Shown here in pieces: positions 1-12,167 of a stretch of DNA of 64,000 nucleotides. The position numbers and the translations under genes are program-made. The first letter of the stretch is position 1. Each line of letters starts with the position of its first letter. The stretch spans positions 33,364,501 to 33,428,500 of the forward strand of contig NW_024465885.1 in NCBI RefSeq assembly GCF_017591425.1, read 5' to 3'. Source of the DNA: Ochotona curzoniae (Eukaryota > Chordata > Mammalia > Lagomorpha > Ochotonidae). Under the pieces are notes generated by a model that had not been told where the DNA came from, did not search any database, and saw only the letters and a program-made list of their open reading frames with translations.

Positions 1-703
1 TTAAGAGATTATCTCATTTTTAATAAATGCAATAAATATTTTATGAATATTCCAAAAGCACTCAACATGATGAATGTCAATACTTTCAATTTGCTAATCA
101 TAATCAAGTTACATCAACCTGATGAAATTTGACTCAGAAAAGGATATAAACTACAAACCTCTAAAAGAACATTCTGGACCTCTTTCAGGGGCAAAAGAGA
201 TATTAAATATCCCGGGTGTCGAACACTGAATATTTTCATTAATCTGGCACAATCCCCAAAGGCAATATGCCAAAAGCAGCCAACAATAAAACAATCTTTT
301 CACAATTACAATATTGAATTGACCTTACACTACTTGGTTTAATTGAAAGTGCAGTACAATTAGGAATCCTACTTTCTTTCATGTTGTTATTGAAATAGAT
401 GAATGACTCAATCGCAGACTTCTAAAAACAGACACAGAAAAAATTCAGATAGCCTAAAGAATTTAGAAAATAAATAATATCATACAGAGCAACATTATAC
501 TTCATGCAGAGCAGGTTTTCAATGGCAGAGTAAGTCTTTTAAGATACATTTTTGCAATTATTTAAATCTATCTAATAGATATGTAAATTTTAAAGTACAG
601 TTGTATTCATACTTCATACAAATACACACATGGCAAATGCACATACACACACAAAATGTGAAATAGTCTCAAATGAATATAAAGTATGATTATTCAATTA
701 AAA
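1..703. other. AT-rich unassigned sequence
   Basis: I see no convincing ORF, RNA gene or known repeat here. There is a short CA-rich patch around 620-655. The rest looks like ordinary AT-rich non-coding DNA. Confidence 0.5.
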
Positions 704-1088
704 ATTTTTTTATTTGAAAGGCAAAGCAATACAGAGAAAGAGAAGAAGGGAGAAAAAGAGAGGATGAAGGAGAAGGAAAGAAAATGGGAGAGAGAAATAA
801 AGTGAATCAAAGTAGAAGGAGAAATAGATAGACAAAAGGAATAGAAGCTTCCGACTTCTAGTCCACTCCTAACACACCACTAACAGCCATGGCTATGCTA
901 AACTAAAACCATGGGATGACTCTGTCTGGTTCTCCCATTTTGTTTGATGGGTCTCCATTTGAGCCATTATGTCTTTACCACCAGGTATATTTGCTGGCAC
1001 CTGGAATAGTTGTGAAAGAGATGTCACTCCTGACCTCATATGTATCATTTCCAGTAGCGACATAACCTATGTGTCACAACACCTGCCC
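704..1088 (-). mobile_element. Old CSINE2-type SINE, antisense
   Basis: The copy starts with the antisense tail signature (T-run then 'tatttgaaaggca') and runs through an expanded purine-rich GAA/GA tract to about 845. It then follows the antisense CSINE body ('gtccactcct', 'ttctcccat', 'gggtctcca') and ends with a degenerate antisense tRNA-like head at 'acacctgccc'. It is heavily diverged, so it is old. The purine tract appears to have grown from the A/G-rich segment near the SINE 3' end. Confidence 0.6.
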
Positions 1089-1308
1089 TCAGCTTCTTGC
1101 TAAACTTCTGATCTAGCTCCTTGCTAATGTTCTGGTAAAAACAGCAAACAGCAAGTGTTTGGGTTCCTGCACCCATGTGGAAGACTTGGGTGATGCTCTC
1201 CTAACTTCTGGTTTCACATTGGTTCAGCCATGGTCTTTGTGGCCACTTCAAGAGTACAATGGGAGCTGAAAGAGTCTCTCTCCTTTCTCAACTAATTGAT
1301 TTTAAAAA
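1089..1308 (+). mobile_element. CSINE, sense, 5'-truncated
   Basis: Starts inside the element at the 'gatctagctccttgctaatg' block. It continues through 'gggttcctgcacccatgtgg', 'ggttcagccatgg' and 'gtctctctcc'. No tRNA-like head is present. It abuts the antisense SINE on its left, and no target duplication is visible. Confidence 0.7.
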
Positions 1309-1316
1309 TGGGGGGT

Positions 1317-1629
1317 GGGCCAGCATTATGGTGTAGAAGATAAAACCACAACTTAGGTTGCTAGTATTCGACACTGGCACCAGTTGCAGATTTGGGTGCT
1401 TTACTTCCAGTCCAGCTCCTTGCTAATGGCCTGGGAAAATCACCAGTCATTGGCCCAGTAGCTGGGTTCCTGCACCCATGTAGGAGACATGGATGAAGTG
1501 CCTGTATTTGACTGCTCAGTCCTTGCCGTTGGGGCCATTTCGGGAATGGATCATTATCCAACAAAATCTCTCTCTCCCTTTTCTCTTACTCTAATTCTAG
1601 CTCTTGAATAAATATAAATAAATAATAAC
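1317..1629 (+). mobile_element. CSINE, sense, near full length
   Basis: Begins with the head 'gggccagcattatggtgtag', continues through 'ccagctccttgctaatggcc' and 'cctgcacccatgtaggagac', and ends in 'gaataaatataaataaataa'. The AATAAA-containing A-rich tail is typical of this family. It lies eight bases after another sense CSINE. Confidence 0.8.
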
Positions 1630-2278
1630 AAAATGCATGAAGAGATGGAGGAATTTGCTCAAAGTGGCAGATTTATTATCAAGAACAATACATTTGTGCA
1701 CTGTATTTTGTGTCTGCCTTTAGTTTCACAGGTGGTTCTCCTTTTTTTTTCCTGAACAATCCAAGATTCCATGTCTGTTTCTACTAGGATTGCTTTTTAT
1801 TCAGTTTCTATACAGTTGGGTTAAGACAGATCACTTGATATATCTCCAGACCTAAACTCAGTGCCTGATACATAATGTTCTGAAATAAATTAATGTGCTG
1901 ATGTCAGTATGGTCATTACTTTAAAATCTTATAAGGAACTTCAAATTTGTTCAGTTTAATTTTGCTTTGGTCATGTAGCATAATTTTAGCATTCATCAAA
2001 CAAGCCTCATCAACAGGTCCTGTGTTGAATTTGATGGTCAAGATAAGCAGTGTCCAAATTGACTGGGTGGGTGAGGAACGCAATTGAACGGTGGCAATTT
2101 GAACACTTGAAGACCGTTTTAACTGACTGGAATCCAGGGTGATTATCTCTGCCCTTTAGAATAGCTACTCATAGGCTTCTCTTCTTATATCCGTGGTATT
2201 TCCTTTTAAAATCATTTTTATCTGTCCCCCAAATGCATTTTTAAATGAAACATATATACAATTTCAAAATCTGTGTTG
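1630..2278. other. Unassigned sequence
   Basis: No gene or clear repeat. A short stretch near 1855-1895 ('cagtgcctgatacataatg' then 'aaataaat') vaguely recalls the shared 3' end of MIR/L2 elements, but it is too short to call. Confidence 0.4.
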
Positions 2279-2590
2279 TTTATTTAATTAATTAATGGAA
2301 GGGCAGTGTAACAAAAAGAGGGAAGGGAAGAAAGATCCTTCATCCATTGGTTTGCTTTTCAAATTGGTGCTTGAACCAGAGCTGGGCAGGTCAAAAGTCA
2401 AAACCCAAGAGAATCTACATCTCCCACATGGTTGCCAGGGTCCAAGCACTTTGTCCATCCTCTGCTGCTTTCTCGGGTACATTAGTAGGGAATTGAAGAG
2501 AAAGGGTCAAGACTCGAACTACCCACATGGGATCTGGTATTACAGGCAGCAGTCTTTTTGCTATTCCATATTGTTGCCACAGAATACAAT
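2279..2590 (-). mobile_element. Old CSINE, antisense
   Basis: Antisense tail 'ttatttaattaattaatgg' followed by a purine-rich block, 'tccatccattggtttgc', 'acatctcccacatggttgcc', 'ctgctgctttctcgg' and 'cccacatgggatctgg'. The order of blocks matches an antisense CSINE. The small ORFs across it on both strands are repeat artefacts. Confidence 0.75.
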
Positions 2591-3119
2591 TTTATTACAA
2601 ATATCCATTATATTGTGAGTAATTTCCCATAACAAAACTACTTTTATCATTTATACGATTGATGATCATGTATCCATCTAGTCTTCAATGGTTTCTTTCT
2701 TTGGCATACCAGACTTACGTGGTTCTGTATATTATAACGCTATCTCACTAACAGTACCATGAGACTCCATAGCTTTAAATAGATAAAAGTCATTAATATT
2801 TTCCAATTAAAATTGCAATTATGTCATTCACATACATTCAGTAGCTAAAACAAAGAATGCATATTAGGAAATCTGTATTTTTCTTTTTGTTTTAATTAAC
2901 TCATCTCTACCTATCCCTTGTTTTTTTCAACTTCATCTAACTAAAATTTTTTCACAGAATCATATTAGAACTGGAATATTGACACTAATGAATTGAAGCT
3001 ATTATATTTTGGCCACCCGGGGTTTTATTTATACTCAGTGTGTAATGCATGTGCATTACATTTTCATCATATTTGAAGGGTACATATCTAGAATCTAGTT
3101 TATGATCGGGAAGTTGTTA
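2591..3119. other. Unassigned AT-rich sequence
   Basis: No recognisable feature; T-rich around 2880-2930. Confidence 0.4.
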
Positions 3120-3275
3120 GGACTCTTCAAGAGCACTTGCTGTTGTTTATAAAGGAAATAGGGTTGAATATTAGTGCCAGTATCAGCAGTGAACTAGAGG
3201 CACAGACTAGAGCTGGGAGTTACACTCAGTTGCTCTGAAGTGGGATCATGCATTTATCCACTTGACAAAAGACTC
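3120..3275 (-). mobile_element. Degraded CSINE2 fragment, antisense
   Basis: Blocks 'caagagcacttgctgttg', 'agagctgggagttacactca' and 'agtgggatcatgcatttatc' follow the order of an antisense CSINE2 (B-box region near the right end). The tail half is missing. Divergence is high, so the call is tentative. Confidence 0.45.
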
Positions 3276-3583
3276 TCTTCCTTTTTGGTGTTCATGAGTA
3301 TTATATTTGACATTCTTTCATTTTCTGGATTGTGGTTTATAAGTCAAGTTAAATAAAAGTTCCCATACTGAGATGGATATTGAAGATTTACTTATACAAT
3401 GCTTTTCTCCAAAACATTCATTTTATCTTTAAGTCTGTGAATGCAAATACATTTTTACCTAGTGTGACTTGTGGATTAATGTCCTGAATGCTTTTTTAAA
3501 AATGTATTGTGCTTGACTTAGACTTTTAAAATCTCTCTCTTTTCTTTTCTATAAAATTGTGGACTTCTTGATAATCTACTTTA

Positions 3584-3710
3584 GAGATAGCAGCTGATGG
3601 GCCATACATGCGCATCCTATATGGGAATACAGGTGCATTGCCCATTTTCTGTGTCTGGTTTCAGACTGCAACAGTTGTAGCTGTTATGAGGTGCAAACTC
3701 CAAAAGGATT
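3584..3710 (+). mobile_element. Degraded CSINE2 fragment, sense
   Basis: Matches the CSINE2 middle: 'gagatagcagctgatgggcc', then 'tatgggaatacaggtgcatt' and 'gtctggtttcagactgcaac'. The head is absent and the tail eroded. Called from block order only. Confidence 0.4.
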
Positions 3711-4875
3711 GATATATAAAAAGTGAGATAGCTTCCAGGGCTCACTAGTTTTCAAATTTTTAGTACATATTTCCCTTTTATTCATAGAAAATCATATGCA
3801 ACTTTATTGGGTTCTTTTTCTTTTGACTTACTTTATCTCTCTTGTCTTAAGGCACAGATTAGGGTTGCTAATAATATATTGAATGAATGCAGTGAATGTG
3901 GACATTCTGTTCTTGTTTCTGATCTTAGGGGTCAAGCATTTAGGTTGCCAGCATTCAGTGTAATGTTTGCTTTATGTCCTTGTAGATGTTATGACTCTGT
4001 CATAAAGTCCCCTACATGCCTAACTTGTTAAAAAGCTTTTCCATGATTGCATAGTCATTTTAATATGGCTTTATACATCAATTATATAGCCATATAACTT
4101 TTTTTCTTTAGCAAATTGACACTGAACATTTTGTTAATTTATTAGGGGAATGATTAGCCAATTTTGTAAACCTATGAAAAATTACATGTTGCCAAGGTGT
4201 GCAGTCGTAATACAATGCTGGAGCTGATTTTTGATTAACTTCATTGAATGTCTTTATTCCAGAGTTTTTGAGTGATATCAAACCGTATATTTGTTTGTTT
4301 GTTTTTATTTTACATCGTCTTTAGTTTGGGTAGCAAAGCAGTATTTAATTTTTGAATGAAATACTTTATTGTTTTAAATATGTTTTGTTATCTGTTAAAT
4401 TGAAGTTCTAATATATTTAATAGGTTATGATACACCTATTTTGTCATGAGCAGATTTTTTTTATTATTATTATTATTGTTGCTTACATTGTATTATGTAG
4501 TACAGCTCCATAGGCGCTGGGGATTCCCCCCACCCCTCCCACACCCCTCCCCCCATGGTGGATTCCTCCACCTTGTTGCTTGTTGTGTCATGAGCAGATT
4601 TTGATGTCTCATAACTTTAGAGAAATTGTTCCACTTCTTTTTTACTGCTTAATTTATTAAATATTAAGAATAATTATTTGGTGATGTATTATTATTCATA
4701 AAATGCCTGCATGTTCCTAAGTGATATCCCCAATTTCTTTTTTGGATATAGAGATACGTGTCATCTATCATTTTATCAGACATGGTTGTTTATCTTATTT
4801 GAACTTTTTTTAAAGCTGTTGGCTTCATTGACTTTTCCCTACTGTTCTGCATTACATTTTGAAACACTTTAACAG
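3711..4875 (-). mobile_element. LINE-1 ORF2 remnant, antisense
   Basis: Read on the minus strand this follows the reverse-transcriptase part of mammalian L1 ORF2. Landmarks on the plus strand include 'ttgaatgaatgcagtgaatg', 'cattctgttcttgtttctga', 'gtcataaagtcccctacatg' and, at the far end, 'ggcttcattgacttttccc'. All frames are broken by stops and indels. A second, younger L1 piece with its TSD (4442-4602) interrupts it. The left edge lies next to a SINE fragment and is approximate. Confidence 0.65.
4459..4585 (-). mobile_element. Young 5'-truncated L1 3' end
   Basis: A 127-bp insertion reading as reverse complement of the L1 3' terminus also present at 63070-63208: T-rich and ATT-rich tail, 'ttacattgtattatgtagta', 'ggcgctggggattcc', a C-rich tract and 'ggattcctccaccttgttg'. 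It is bounded by an exact 17-bp direct repeat 'tgtcatgagcagatttt' (4442-4458 and 4586-4602), the TSD. Only the last part of the 3'UTR was copied, as is usual for L1. Confidence 0.9.
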
Positions 4876-6849
4876 GTTTCAACAATGACTAATTTAGGTA
4901 AAACTGTAAATCAAAGAATCATCAGATGTTGGCTTATTACTGACAGCATTATGTTTTATCATAGATTTGTAATTCAATAGAAGACAAAAAAAGGACAACT
5001 TCAGAGTTTTTCAGATATTTCTTCTAGAAATTCTGCCTTGTGCTTTCTGCACATTAATTTTGTGTTCGTTATTTCTGATGGACAGCTACTCTCCTTTGTT
5101 TGCTCTGTGCTGACCACAGCTCTGTGAAGGATGCCTCCGGTATTGCCATCCCTTAAAGTGATGACAAAAGTATGCCAGTAGAGTAATCAGGGATCCAGTG
5201 AGAACATTTCACATCCTGATGAAACTCCACAAAGAAGATACAAAATAGCCTGTGATTGCCATGAGCTCCCAATACCAAGGGACTAGTCAGGAGCTCTTAA
5301 AATTATTGTGGAGAGGAATAATCAGATACACTCTTTTGTGATACTATTCTACATGGTAAAATCTTGTACAGCTTCCACTGTAAGTTATTTTAGGATTCCA
5401 GCAGAATCTGAGATTTTTCTTGAACGTACAAGCCCATCAGCTTCAATTTCTGTTGAATTGTAGGGAAGTAGATGTGTTAGATTTTGGAGCTAAGAAGACC
5501 TTAGGCAACTCAAGCTGCCATCTTCCATATGTTATGATTGGCAGTAGTGATTGCAACAGATGTTATCCGAGATCTGTTGGGCAATGTGCTGCTCATAAAT
5601 CATGCTATTCTGGATGTGAGTGTATTTTTCAAAAGAACAACAAAAAAAGCAGCAATAAATTAAGCAGTGCTACAAAGTTAAAGGGTTTTATTAGGTATAT
5701 TTTTACAGTATGACCTTGATGAATAGAGATTTCTTTTAGTGTATATACAGTTTATAATATGTTTGTTTATATGATTTGCATAACTTTGATACTTCCATTT
5801 AACTTCTGATAAAATCTAGTAGATGAAGCATGAATATCTTCAAGATAAGTGGGAAGAGCAAACATGCTTCATTGACATTTCATTAACATAAGGATTGTCC
5901 TCACTCATTCATTACTTTTCAATCCAAAGTATAATAATTATTGTGTCATCAAGCATACATAACTCAAAAGTTTATTTATTCTAAGAAAAAAATATGGTAT
6001 TGTTGTTTGAAATACAGAATTAAAATTATTTAAGGTTCTATAGGTCTAGAGGGTATAAGACATTCACAATTTTTACAGAAATAAAATGCTCCACTTAAGG
6101 GGATAAAAACCTTTAACAAATCAAGTCATCCAATATAACAAGCAATATCTTCAGATTTCACATATTAATCTTATTTTAATTTCAGGGTCTTTGACATATG
6201 TATCCACCTGTCTATTGTATCAACAATTTTGAAGGAAATTTTGACTCTTCAAAGAATCTTAAGTTAGACAGATTTTGAGGACTTCTGAATTTTTCTTAAA
6301 GTTTTCTTAAAATTACAGGAGGTGAAACAGATGATCTAAGTGACAGGAATAAGTAAAAATGAGCATACCAGTCTTTCTCTGAGCTTGATGACTTTCTTAG
6401 CAAAATGCACCAGGGAAGGGAGAAGTGATTGAGGACATTAATATAAAGGAAACAAATACAATAGGTAGTTTCACCTGAATACTACACTCCTGCTACAGAC
6501 ACTAATGCTCAAGTAAATGGCATATAAGGAAAATATCAAAACACTCATAAATATACACATATAACAGCGATATGAAATCAACAGTGAGGGGAAAATTAAA
6601 TATTTGTTAAAAGAGTAAGGCATATACCAAGCTGAGCTTCATGAAATTTATGAATGAAATAATATTTGTATTCTATTAATGAATTGGGAACACATTTTAT
6701 GACATAATTTACATCCCCCTACTTCACCTACTTTTAATTATGAAATTTAAGGCTTAAAATCCTAAAGGGCTCATTATATCATGATGCCTTAGTGCTTGGA
6801 CCCATCTAAAAACATCAATAAACATGCTAGCAGCAGTGGGCAGTTCTTC
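4876..6849. other. Unassigned sequence with small ORFs
   Basis: About 2 kb without a repeat I can name. A 97-codon plus-strand ORF (5420-5713) has a cysteine-rich middle but no recognised domain, no obvious splice signals and A-rich low-complexity coding at its end. I treat it as chance. 6000-6750 is plain AT-rich DNA. Confidence 0.4.
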
Positions 6850-6988
6850 CTTCTCCAAGACAGAACTGGTTTCATTCACAAGAGCTTTGCGTAATAATCT
6901 CCCTGAAGGCATCCCCTCCTAGGGTTTTCACCATGAGAGAGATGATTTCATGAAATGAATGTTGGTGGAACATATTCAAACAATAGCA
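6850..6988 (-). mobile_element. MLT1-like MaLR LTR fragment, antisense
   Basis: Blocks 'ttcattcacaagagctttg', 'cccctcctagggttttca' and 'ggtggaacatattcaaacaa' followed by 'tagca' match the reverse complement of the 5' part of MLT1/MST-type solo LTRs of mammals ('tgctatggtctgaatgtttg' in sense). Non-coding, old and partial. No internal retroviral sequence accompanies it. Confidence 0.5.
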
Positions 6989-7311
6989 ACTGTTGCACCT
7001 ACTTCCAAAAATGGAAAATTTTAATAGATGCTATCATTTTCCTCATGTGTTTCAATCCTCTATGATATAAACAGGAATGAGAATATGGGAAGAGGATATA
7101 TGGCAAGCACTGGTTGATGCCATCTCTTGTTTCTTATAGTCCTCTTTGTTTTGCATGAAATAGCTGGGGAGACATTATGATAAAAAATCATAACAAAAAG
7201 GAAAGAGTTTGAATATTCAAGGCTATTTGATGTATTGCTTTTGATCAATTTTATTCCAATATTATGAGCTTTCAACATTTAATTTCCTTTCTCAAAGTTT
7301 TATTCAATGAT
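6989..7311. other. Unassigned sequence
   Basis: Nothing recognised. A 72-codon minus-strand ORF (7060-7278) has no distinguishing features. Confidence 0.4.
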
Positions 7312-7619
7312 TGTTTTTTTGAAAGGTAGATTTACACATAGAAGGAGACACACAGAGAGAGTAACATCCTATACCTGCTCACCGACTGATAGACTCACCA
7401 AATGGCCGCAATGGCCAGAACTGACCTGATCTGAGGCCAGGGTCCTGGAGATTTTTCTAAGTTTCCCATGTAGGTTAAGGGTTCCAAAGACATGACCCAC
7501 CTCTGTTGCCCTCCAAAGTGATAAACATGGATCAGGACTGGACAAGGGACAGTTGTGGTAGACTGGCAACCATATGGGATGCAATGAAAGATTAGCCTAT
7601 TAAGACACTGAGTCAGCCA
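7312..7619 (-). mobile_element. CSINE, antisense
   Basis: Antisense tail 'ttttttgaaaggtagattta', then 'caccaaatggccgcaatggc', 'agtttcccatgtaggt' and 'aaccatatgggatgca' before a degraded head ending near 'gactgagtcagcca'. Full-length order, moderately diverged. Confidence 0.75.
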
Positions 7620-7694
7620 AATAATGTTTCTTTTATTTGTCTCAGAAAATTATTTATTAAATAAGTATTTGTTTATGTGTTTGTTTTGCTAGTT

Positions 7695-7940
7695 AGTTTT
7701 AATTTTAAGGGCACAAAGGGGGAGAGAGAAGGAGAAAAAAAGATATTACACCAGTCAAAAGTCAGTAGCCAGGCTCTTCATCCAAGTTTCCAAATGTGTT
7801 GTAGACATTCAAGCATTTGGACCACTTCCTGCTACCTTCTCAGGAACATCATCAGGAACTCTAGATCAGAATTGGAGTTGCCAGAACTCAAATCAGCACA
7901 CATGTGATGACTTTACTGATTTTTACCACAACTCCAGTCT
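7695..7940 (-). mobile_element. Old CSINE, antisense
   Basis: Follows antisense CSINE order: purine-rich segment, 'agccaggctcttcatccaag', 'gcatttggaccacttcctgc', 'ttggagttgccagaactcaa' and 'cacacatgtgatga'. Diverged by many substitutions, and the tail region is replaced by T-rich sequence. Confidence 0.6.
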
Positions 7941-8002
7941 CAAAATATGTTTTTCTTGCATAAGGCAGTCTTGAATTTACCTTTCAAAAGAATATATGTG
8001 CT

Positions 8003-8282
8003 AGAGACTGGAACAATGGCTCAATTGGCCAGTCCTCCAACTGCAAGCAACAGCATCATATATGAGTGCTGATTCATATCCTTGCTGTTCCACTTTTCAT
8101 CCAGCTATTGGGAAACAAATGGAGGATGGGACAAAGCCTTGAGACCCTAAACCCACAAGAGAGACTTGGAGAAGGCTCCTGGCTTCTGGCTTTGAATCTG
8201 CTTAACTCCTGCTGTTGAGGCCACCTGGGGGACTCAATAGGTGGGGAAAAAAAGAGAGAGAGAGAGAGAGAGAGAAAGAATA
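8003..8282 (+). mobile_element. CSINE, sense, with (GA)n tail
   Basis: Blocks 'ctggaacaatggctcaattg', 'catccagctattgggaaac', 'gaggatgggacaaagccttg', 'ggctcctggcttctggcttt' and 'gttgaggccacctggggg' follow the sense CSINE. The usual pyrimidine-rich 3' part is absent. A purine GA dinucleotide run (about 8253-8276) lies there instead. Confidence 0.75.
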
Positions 8283-9089
8283 TTTATGATATATTTTAGT
8301 TTCTTTGGGTTCCTTTACACACATTTTAAAGCTTTTTTTTTTTTTTAAGTCTGGAATTAAGGGACAGTTTAACATTGCCAGTTATTTTGGATTTTCATTC
8401 GTCTTTCATCTTGGACACTCTCACATTATACTTAATATGTAGAACAAAATGCTTCTAAATTGATAAAACTTTAAATCCAAGTCAGAGTACAGAGTTAGTT
8501 TATATGAAAAGTCATATATCCAAGATCATCTCTTCCAAAAAAAAAAAGCAAGGGGTAAAATTTTAAAACAACTGTTATTATCCTTAAGAAAATATCATAT
8601 GTTGATAAAAGCTGCAATGTTTCAGGGTGTCATACTTAATGGAAAAAGCAACTACCAGAATCAAGTATCTGGAATTGCAAAGCGAAAATATCATCTTCAG
8701 TTTAAGGAGTAGCTTTGAAAACAATGATGTTCATTTCTAAAGAATGCTCCTATGGCAATAATTACAATTTTATTCTAAGATGTGTGAAATTGAGAAGCTT
8801 ACTGGTCCTTATAACAATTGCTCTAAATGAACTGATTTGTAAGGTCATATAATTTAAATGTGTGAAAATGCATGGATTTCTACCTATAGCAATTGTTTTG
8901 TTCTACTGCTAAACTCAGTACTTAATATTTGCATAGTATTATACAATGACAAACGTTTGTATTGTATAAGAATACATGTAAATATTTTGGAAATTGGAAA
9001 GCAAACTAAATAAAAGAAAATATTAAGAAAAGAAATTCAAAGAGATCATATAAAATTATCTGGGATTAGACCCTTCACTTGTTGCCCCA
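8283..9089. other. Unassigned AT-rich sequence
   Basis: Contains a poly-T run near 8331-8346 and an A-run near 8538-8549, otherwise nothing I can name. Confidence 0.4.
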
Positions 9090-9889
9090 TCGTTTATTTT
9101 TTAATATTAACATAAGAGCAGATTTCATGTATATAATAGATACAATTATAAAATATAACCAGACTTTTTTCCTTTTCCCTCTCTCTCCCCTTTTTTTCTT
9201 TTCTATGTCTTTAATTTTTGCAAAGACAAAATTCTAATCTACAATATAATCATTGACTTAATTCAACAATAAGTGCAATACTCAACAAATTAAAAACAGA
9301 AACACTACTTCTCACAGGAGTACAATGTCTAGCAGTCATCATACCACAAAACGTCCATTCCCTTCTTATATAGTTTTGGTGTCCTGCATTAACTGACATA
9401 TTTTAGAGTAAAAAAAAAATACATGATGCTTGTGGTTTTTTAGACTGACTCACTTCACTAAGAATAATGCTTTACAATTGCATACATTTTGTTACAGTAC
9501 ATAGCATTCATTCTATTTTACAGCTGAGCAGTATTCCATAGTGTATATATAACACATTTAATTTATGCACTGATTAGTTGATGAACATTGTTGATTCCTT
9601 CAGTTAGCAATTGTGAATCGAGCTGCAAAAAGCAATGGGAGTACAAATAACTCTTTCATTTTTTTGTTTCAATTTGCTTGGATAAATCTCTATACTGTCT
9701 TTCATAATGGTTGGACTAGCCTACATTTCATTAAACAGTGGATTAAGGAAACTTTTCCTCCAAACCTTGCATGAATTATTTTTCTTTTCTGCTTCGCTTT
9801 ATTATTTTTAATTGACATCATTCAAACTATGTAGGGTGAAATTTCATGATTTTTTTTTATTAATTTCCATGATACCTAGCTATCCAAGA

Positions 9890-9929
<40 letters not shown>

Positions 9930-10235
9930 ACTTTCTTGTCTATTTGTGTCTGTACTGGCTTCAAAACATACCTGCTCAAAACCATGGCCAGACATTTCAG
10001 CTGAATTATTTTCTCATTTTCGAGGTTATTGAGATTTGTCTATTTTTTTATGGATCCTGGATATTAACACTTTGTTAGATTAGTTGTTGCTCACATCTGT
10101 CTGTGGTTTTGCAGTGTTGTCCAAGGGGTCTATATCTATGCCGGTGTCTTGAAATGTTTCCGCTGTGACTTTCTTTACTATTTTAATAGGATCAGTCATA
10201 GATTCAGATCCTTGATCTTATAATTAATAAATGCA
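9090..10235 (-). mobile_element. Old LINE-1 3'UTR and ORF2 end, antisense
   Basis: Plus-strand landmarks are those of an inverted mammalian L1 3' end: 'gactcacttcactaagaata', 'gagcagtattccatagtgta', 'gttagcaattgtgaatcgag' and 'ctgcaaaaagcaatgggag'. Further right come 'ggatcctggatattaacac', 'ctgtggttttgcagt' and 'ccggtgtcttgaaatg', in the expected order toward ORF2. No frame is open. A (TG)n run sits inside it. Confidence 0.75.
9891..9927. repeat. (TG)n microsatellite
   Basis: An uninterrupted TG dinucleotide run of about 18 units inside the inverted L1. It is long enough to be length-variable between individuals. Confidence 0.95.
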
Positions 10236-11279
10236 AATTAAGGAGTAACCCTTTTTAGCTCCTTAAATAATCAGGTAGGATACTTTCAAAAACATTCTGT
10301 CTCAAAGTTGTCATTCTACTTCTGTTGGAAACTTCTGAAATCACTACTTCTTTTAGATTTTTGTTTCTTTGCAAAGAAAACATACTTACTTTTACTATCT
10401 AATCATTTACTACATATAGACATGATATTTATTTTATTCCATATGTTCCAAAGTTAATTCTAAAATTACTTATATTTAATGATAATGCCATCTAATTTTT
10501 TTTCTATCTGGTGTTTCCTATGTTTTAATATTTAGTTGTTATATATAAATAAACACATAGATAATGGACATCATCTAGTTCTGATAGGACTTAGCAAGCT
10601 TACCTTTTTCACAGATAATTCAAAAACAAAACAGGTCAGTTATCTTGGTTCCTCGTGAATTGTGCCTTATTGTATTATGACTTAATTTTTCTTGCATTTA
10701 AAATCTGCATTATTACTATTTAAGATATGAGGTTTATTTAGATTAACTATTTCCTTTTTTTAATCCTTGCTCTTGTCTTTCTTTTGTTCATAAACTACCA
10801 TCAGTGGTTTCATTTTTATCAGCAATAAAAAAATTAGGATTTCCTTATGTGCCAGTATAAAGATTATCTTTTCATACTACAGATTTTTTATAAAAGACCC
10901 ATATTTAACTTCCAATTATGAAAGGTCATTTTCAGTATTTGGTAATAATGTTTCTATCAAGTTAATATTATCATTCCATGATACTAACATGATTTACTGA
11001 ATTTTCCTTGCATTTGTATTTCAGAAGATTTTGTTTAACATGTTTCAGTCATGTGTTTTAATGTTTATGATCCTTCTACAACTTGAAGTTGGTTTTCCAG
11101 TTTGGTAAATTCTAGACATTTAATTATGCACTCCCTTTTGCATTTTAAAAAAGACTCCAGTGAACCAAATATTCATCATTCCCATTATGTGTTACCAATA
11201 CTTTCAATTTTGCTTCAAATTTTCCTTTTCTGTTTATTTGCCTCATTAGCATAAACCCTTCTTTTTTATAATTTTCAGG
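10236..11279. other. Unassigned AT-rich sequence
   Basis: About 1 kb of T-rich DNA with no convincing L1 continuation, SINE or ORF. Confidence 0.4.
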
Positions 11280-11555
11280 CCAGAAACCTCTTTGGACTGG
11301 CATTGTGACAGTTCATGCCATATGGGCACTGTTTCCTGCTTCACTTGGAGTCTATCTTTTTGTAAACAGCCTGGGTAAAGCAGCAGGTCAAGTACTTGGA
11401 ACTCTGTGACCCACAGGGGTGACCCTAAAGCTCCTGCCTCCTGATTTTGTCATGGAATAGCCTGGAGCATGGTGACTGTCTTCGGAGTGAGTCAGGGTAT
11501 GGAACATCTTTCAGTGTCTTCCTCTTTATATGCAACTTTAAAATAAATGAGCAAC
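11280..11555 (+). mobile_element. Old CSINE, sense
   Basis: Blocks 'ggactggcattgtgacagtt', 'catgccatatgggcactg', 'cagcctgggtaaagcagcag', 'gtcaagtacttggaactctg' and 'aaagctcctgcctcctg' occur in sense CSINE order. The pyrimidine-rich end and short A-rich tail ('aaaataaatgag') close it. Confidence 0.65.
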
Positions 11556-12167
11556 TGTTCTCTGTGACTAATCATCTATTCACAATTTGCTCAGTTTTAG
11601 TCGAGGTCATTCTCATTATGATAATCTTCACTATTCCTGTAAAATATTCAGTGCTTTATTCTTCTGAGTAAATTGTATTTTCGCTAGTCCATCAATACAG
11701 AAATAGTTCTTAAATCAAACTTTTTACAAATTCAAATGAAATTCACAATATTTTGTAGCAATACGCAATGATTAATTCAGAACGTTTATATTTGCAGGGA
11801 AACATTATTCCTTCAGTTAATGTAAAGCTGTAATGTGTATCTTTTCAACAAACTCCCAAAATGTTTTTGTGAATACTTGGTTAAACTTGTGCAGATTTAA
11901 CTCTTTCTCCTTTATTGGAAACTTTTTGAATTCTTACATTTTTCAAGAAGTTTTAAAAATATTTTTAGGTGACTGGCCCCTATATGATATGAAATCATCT
12001 ACATTGCTTATTTATTATCTTCCCCTCCCTCCAAAATGTAAATAATCACTATATTTACTTTAAGACCAGTAAAAATTTCTACTGTGTATAGCAAAAAGTT
12101 AAATTAAATAAAACATAGTATTCATTGTATCAATATAACCCTTTGTTTAGCTGATTTAAACACTGAA
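11556..12167. other. Unassigned AT-rich sequence
   Basis: No recognisable feature. A 70-codon ORF (11833-12045) has no family resemblance. Confidence 0.4.
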
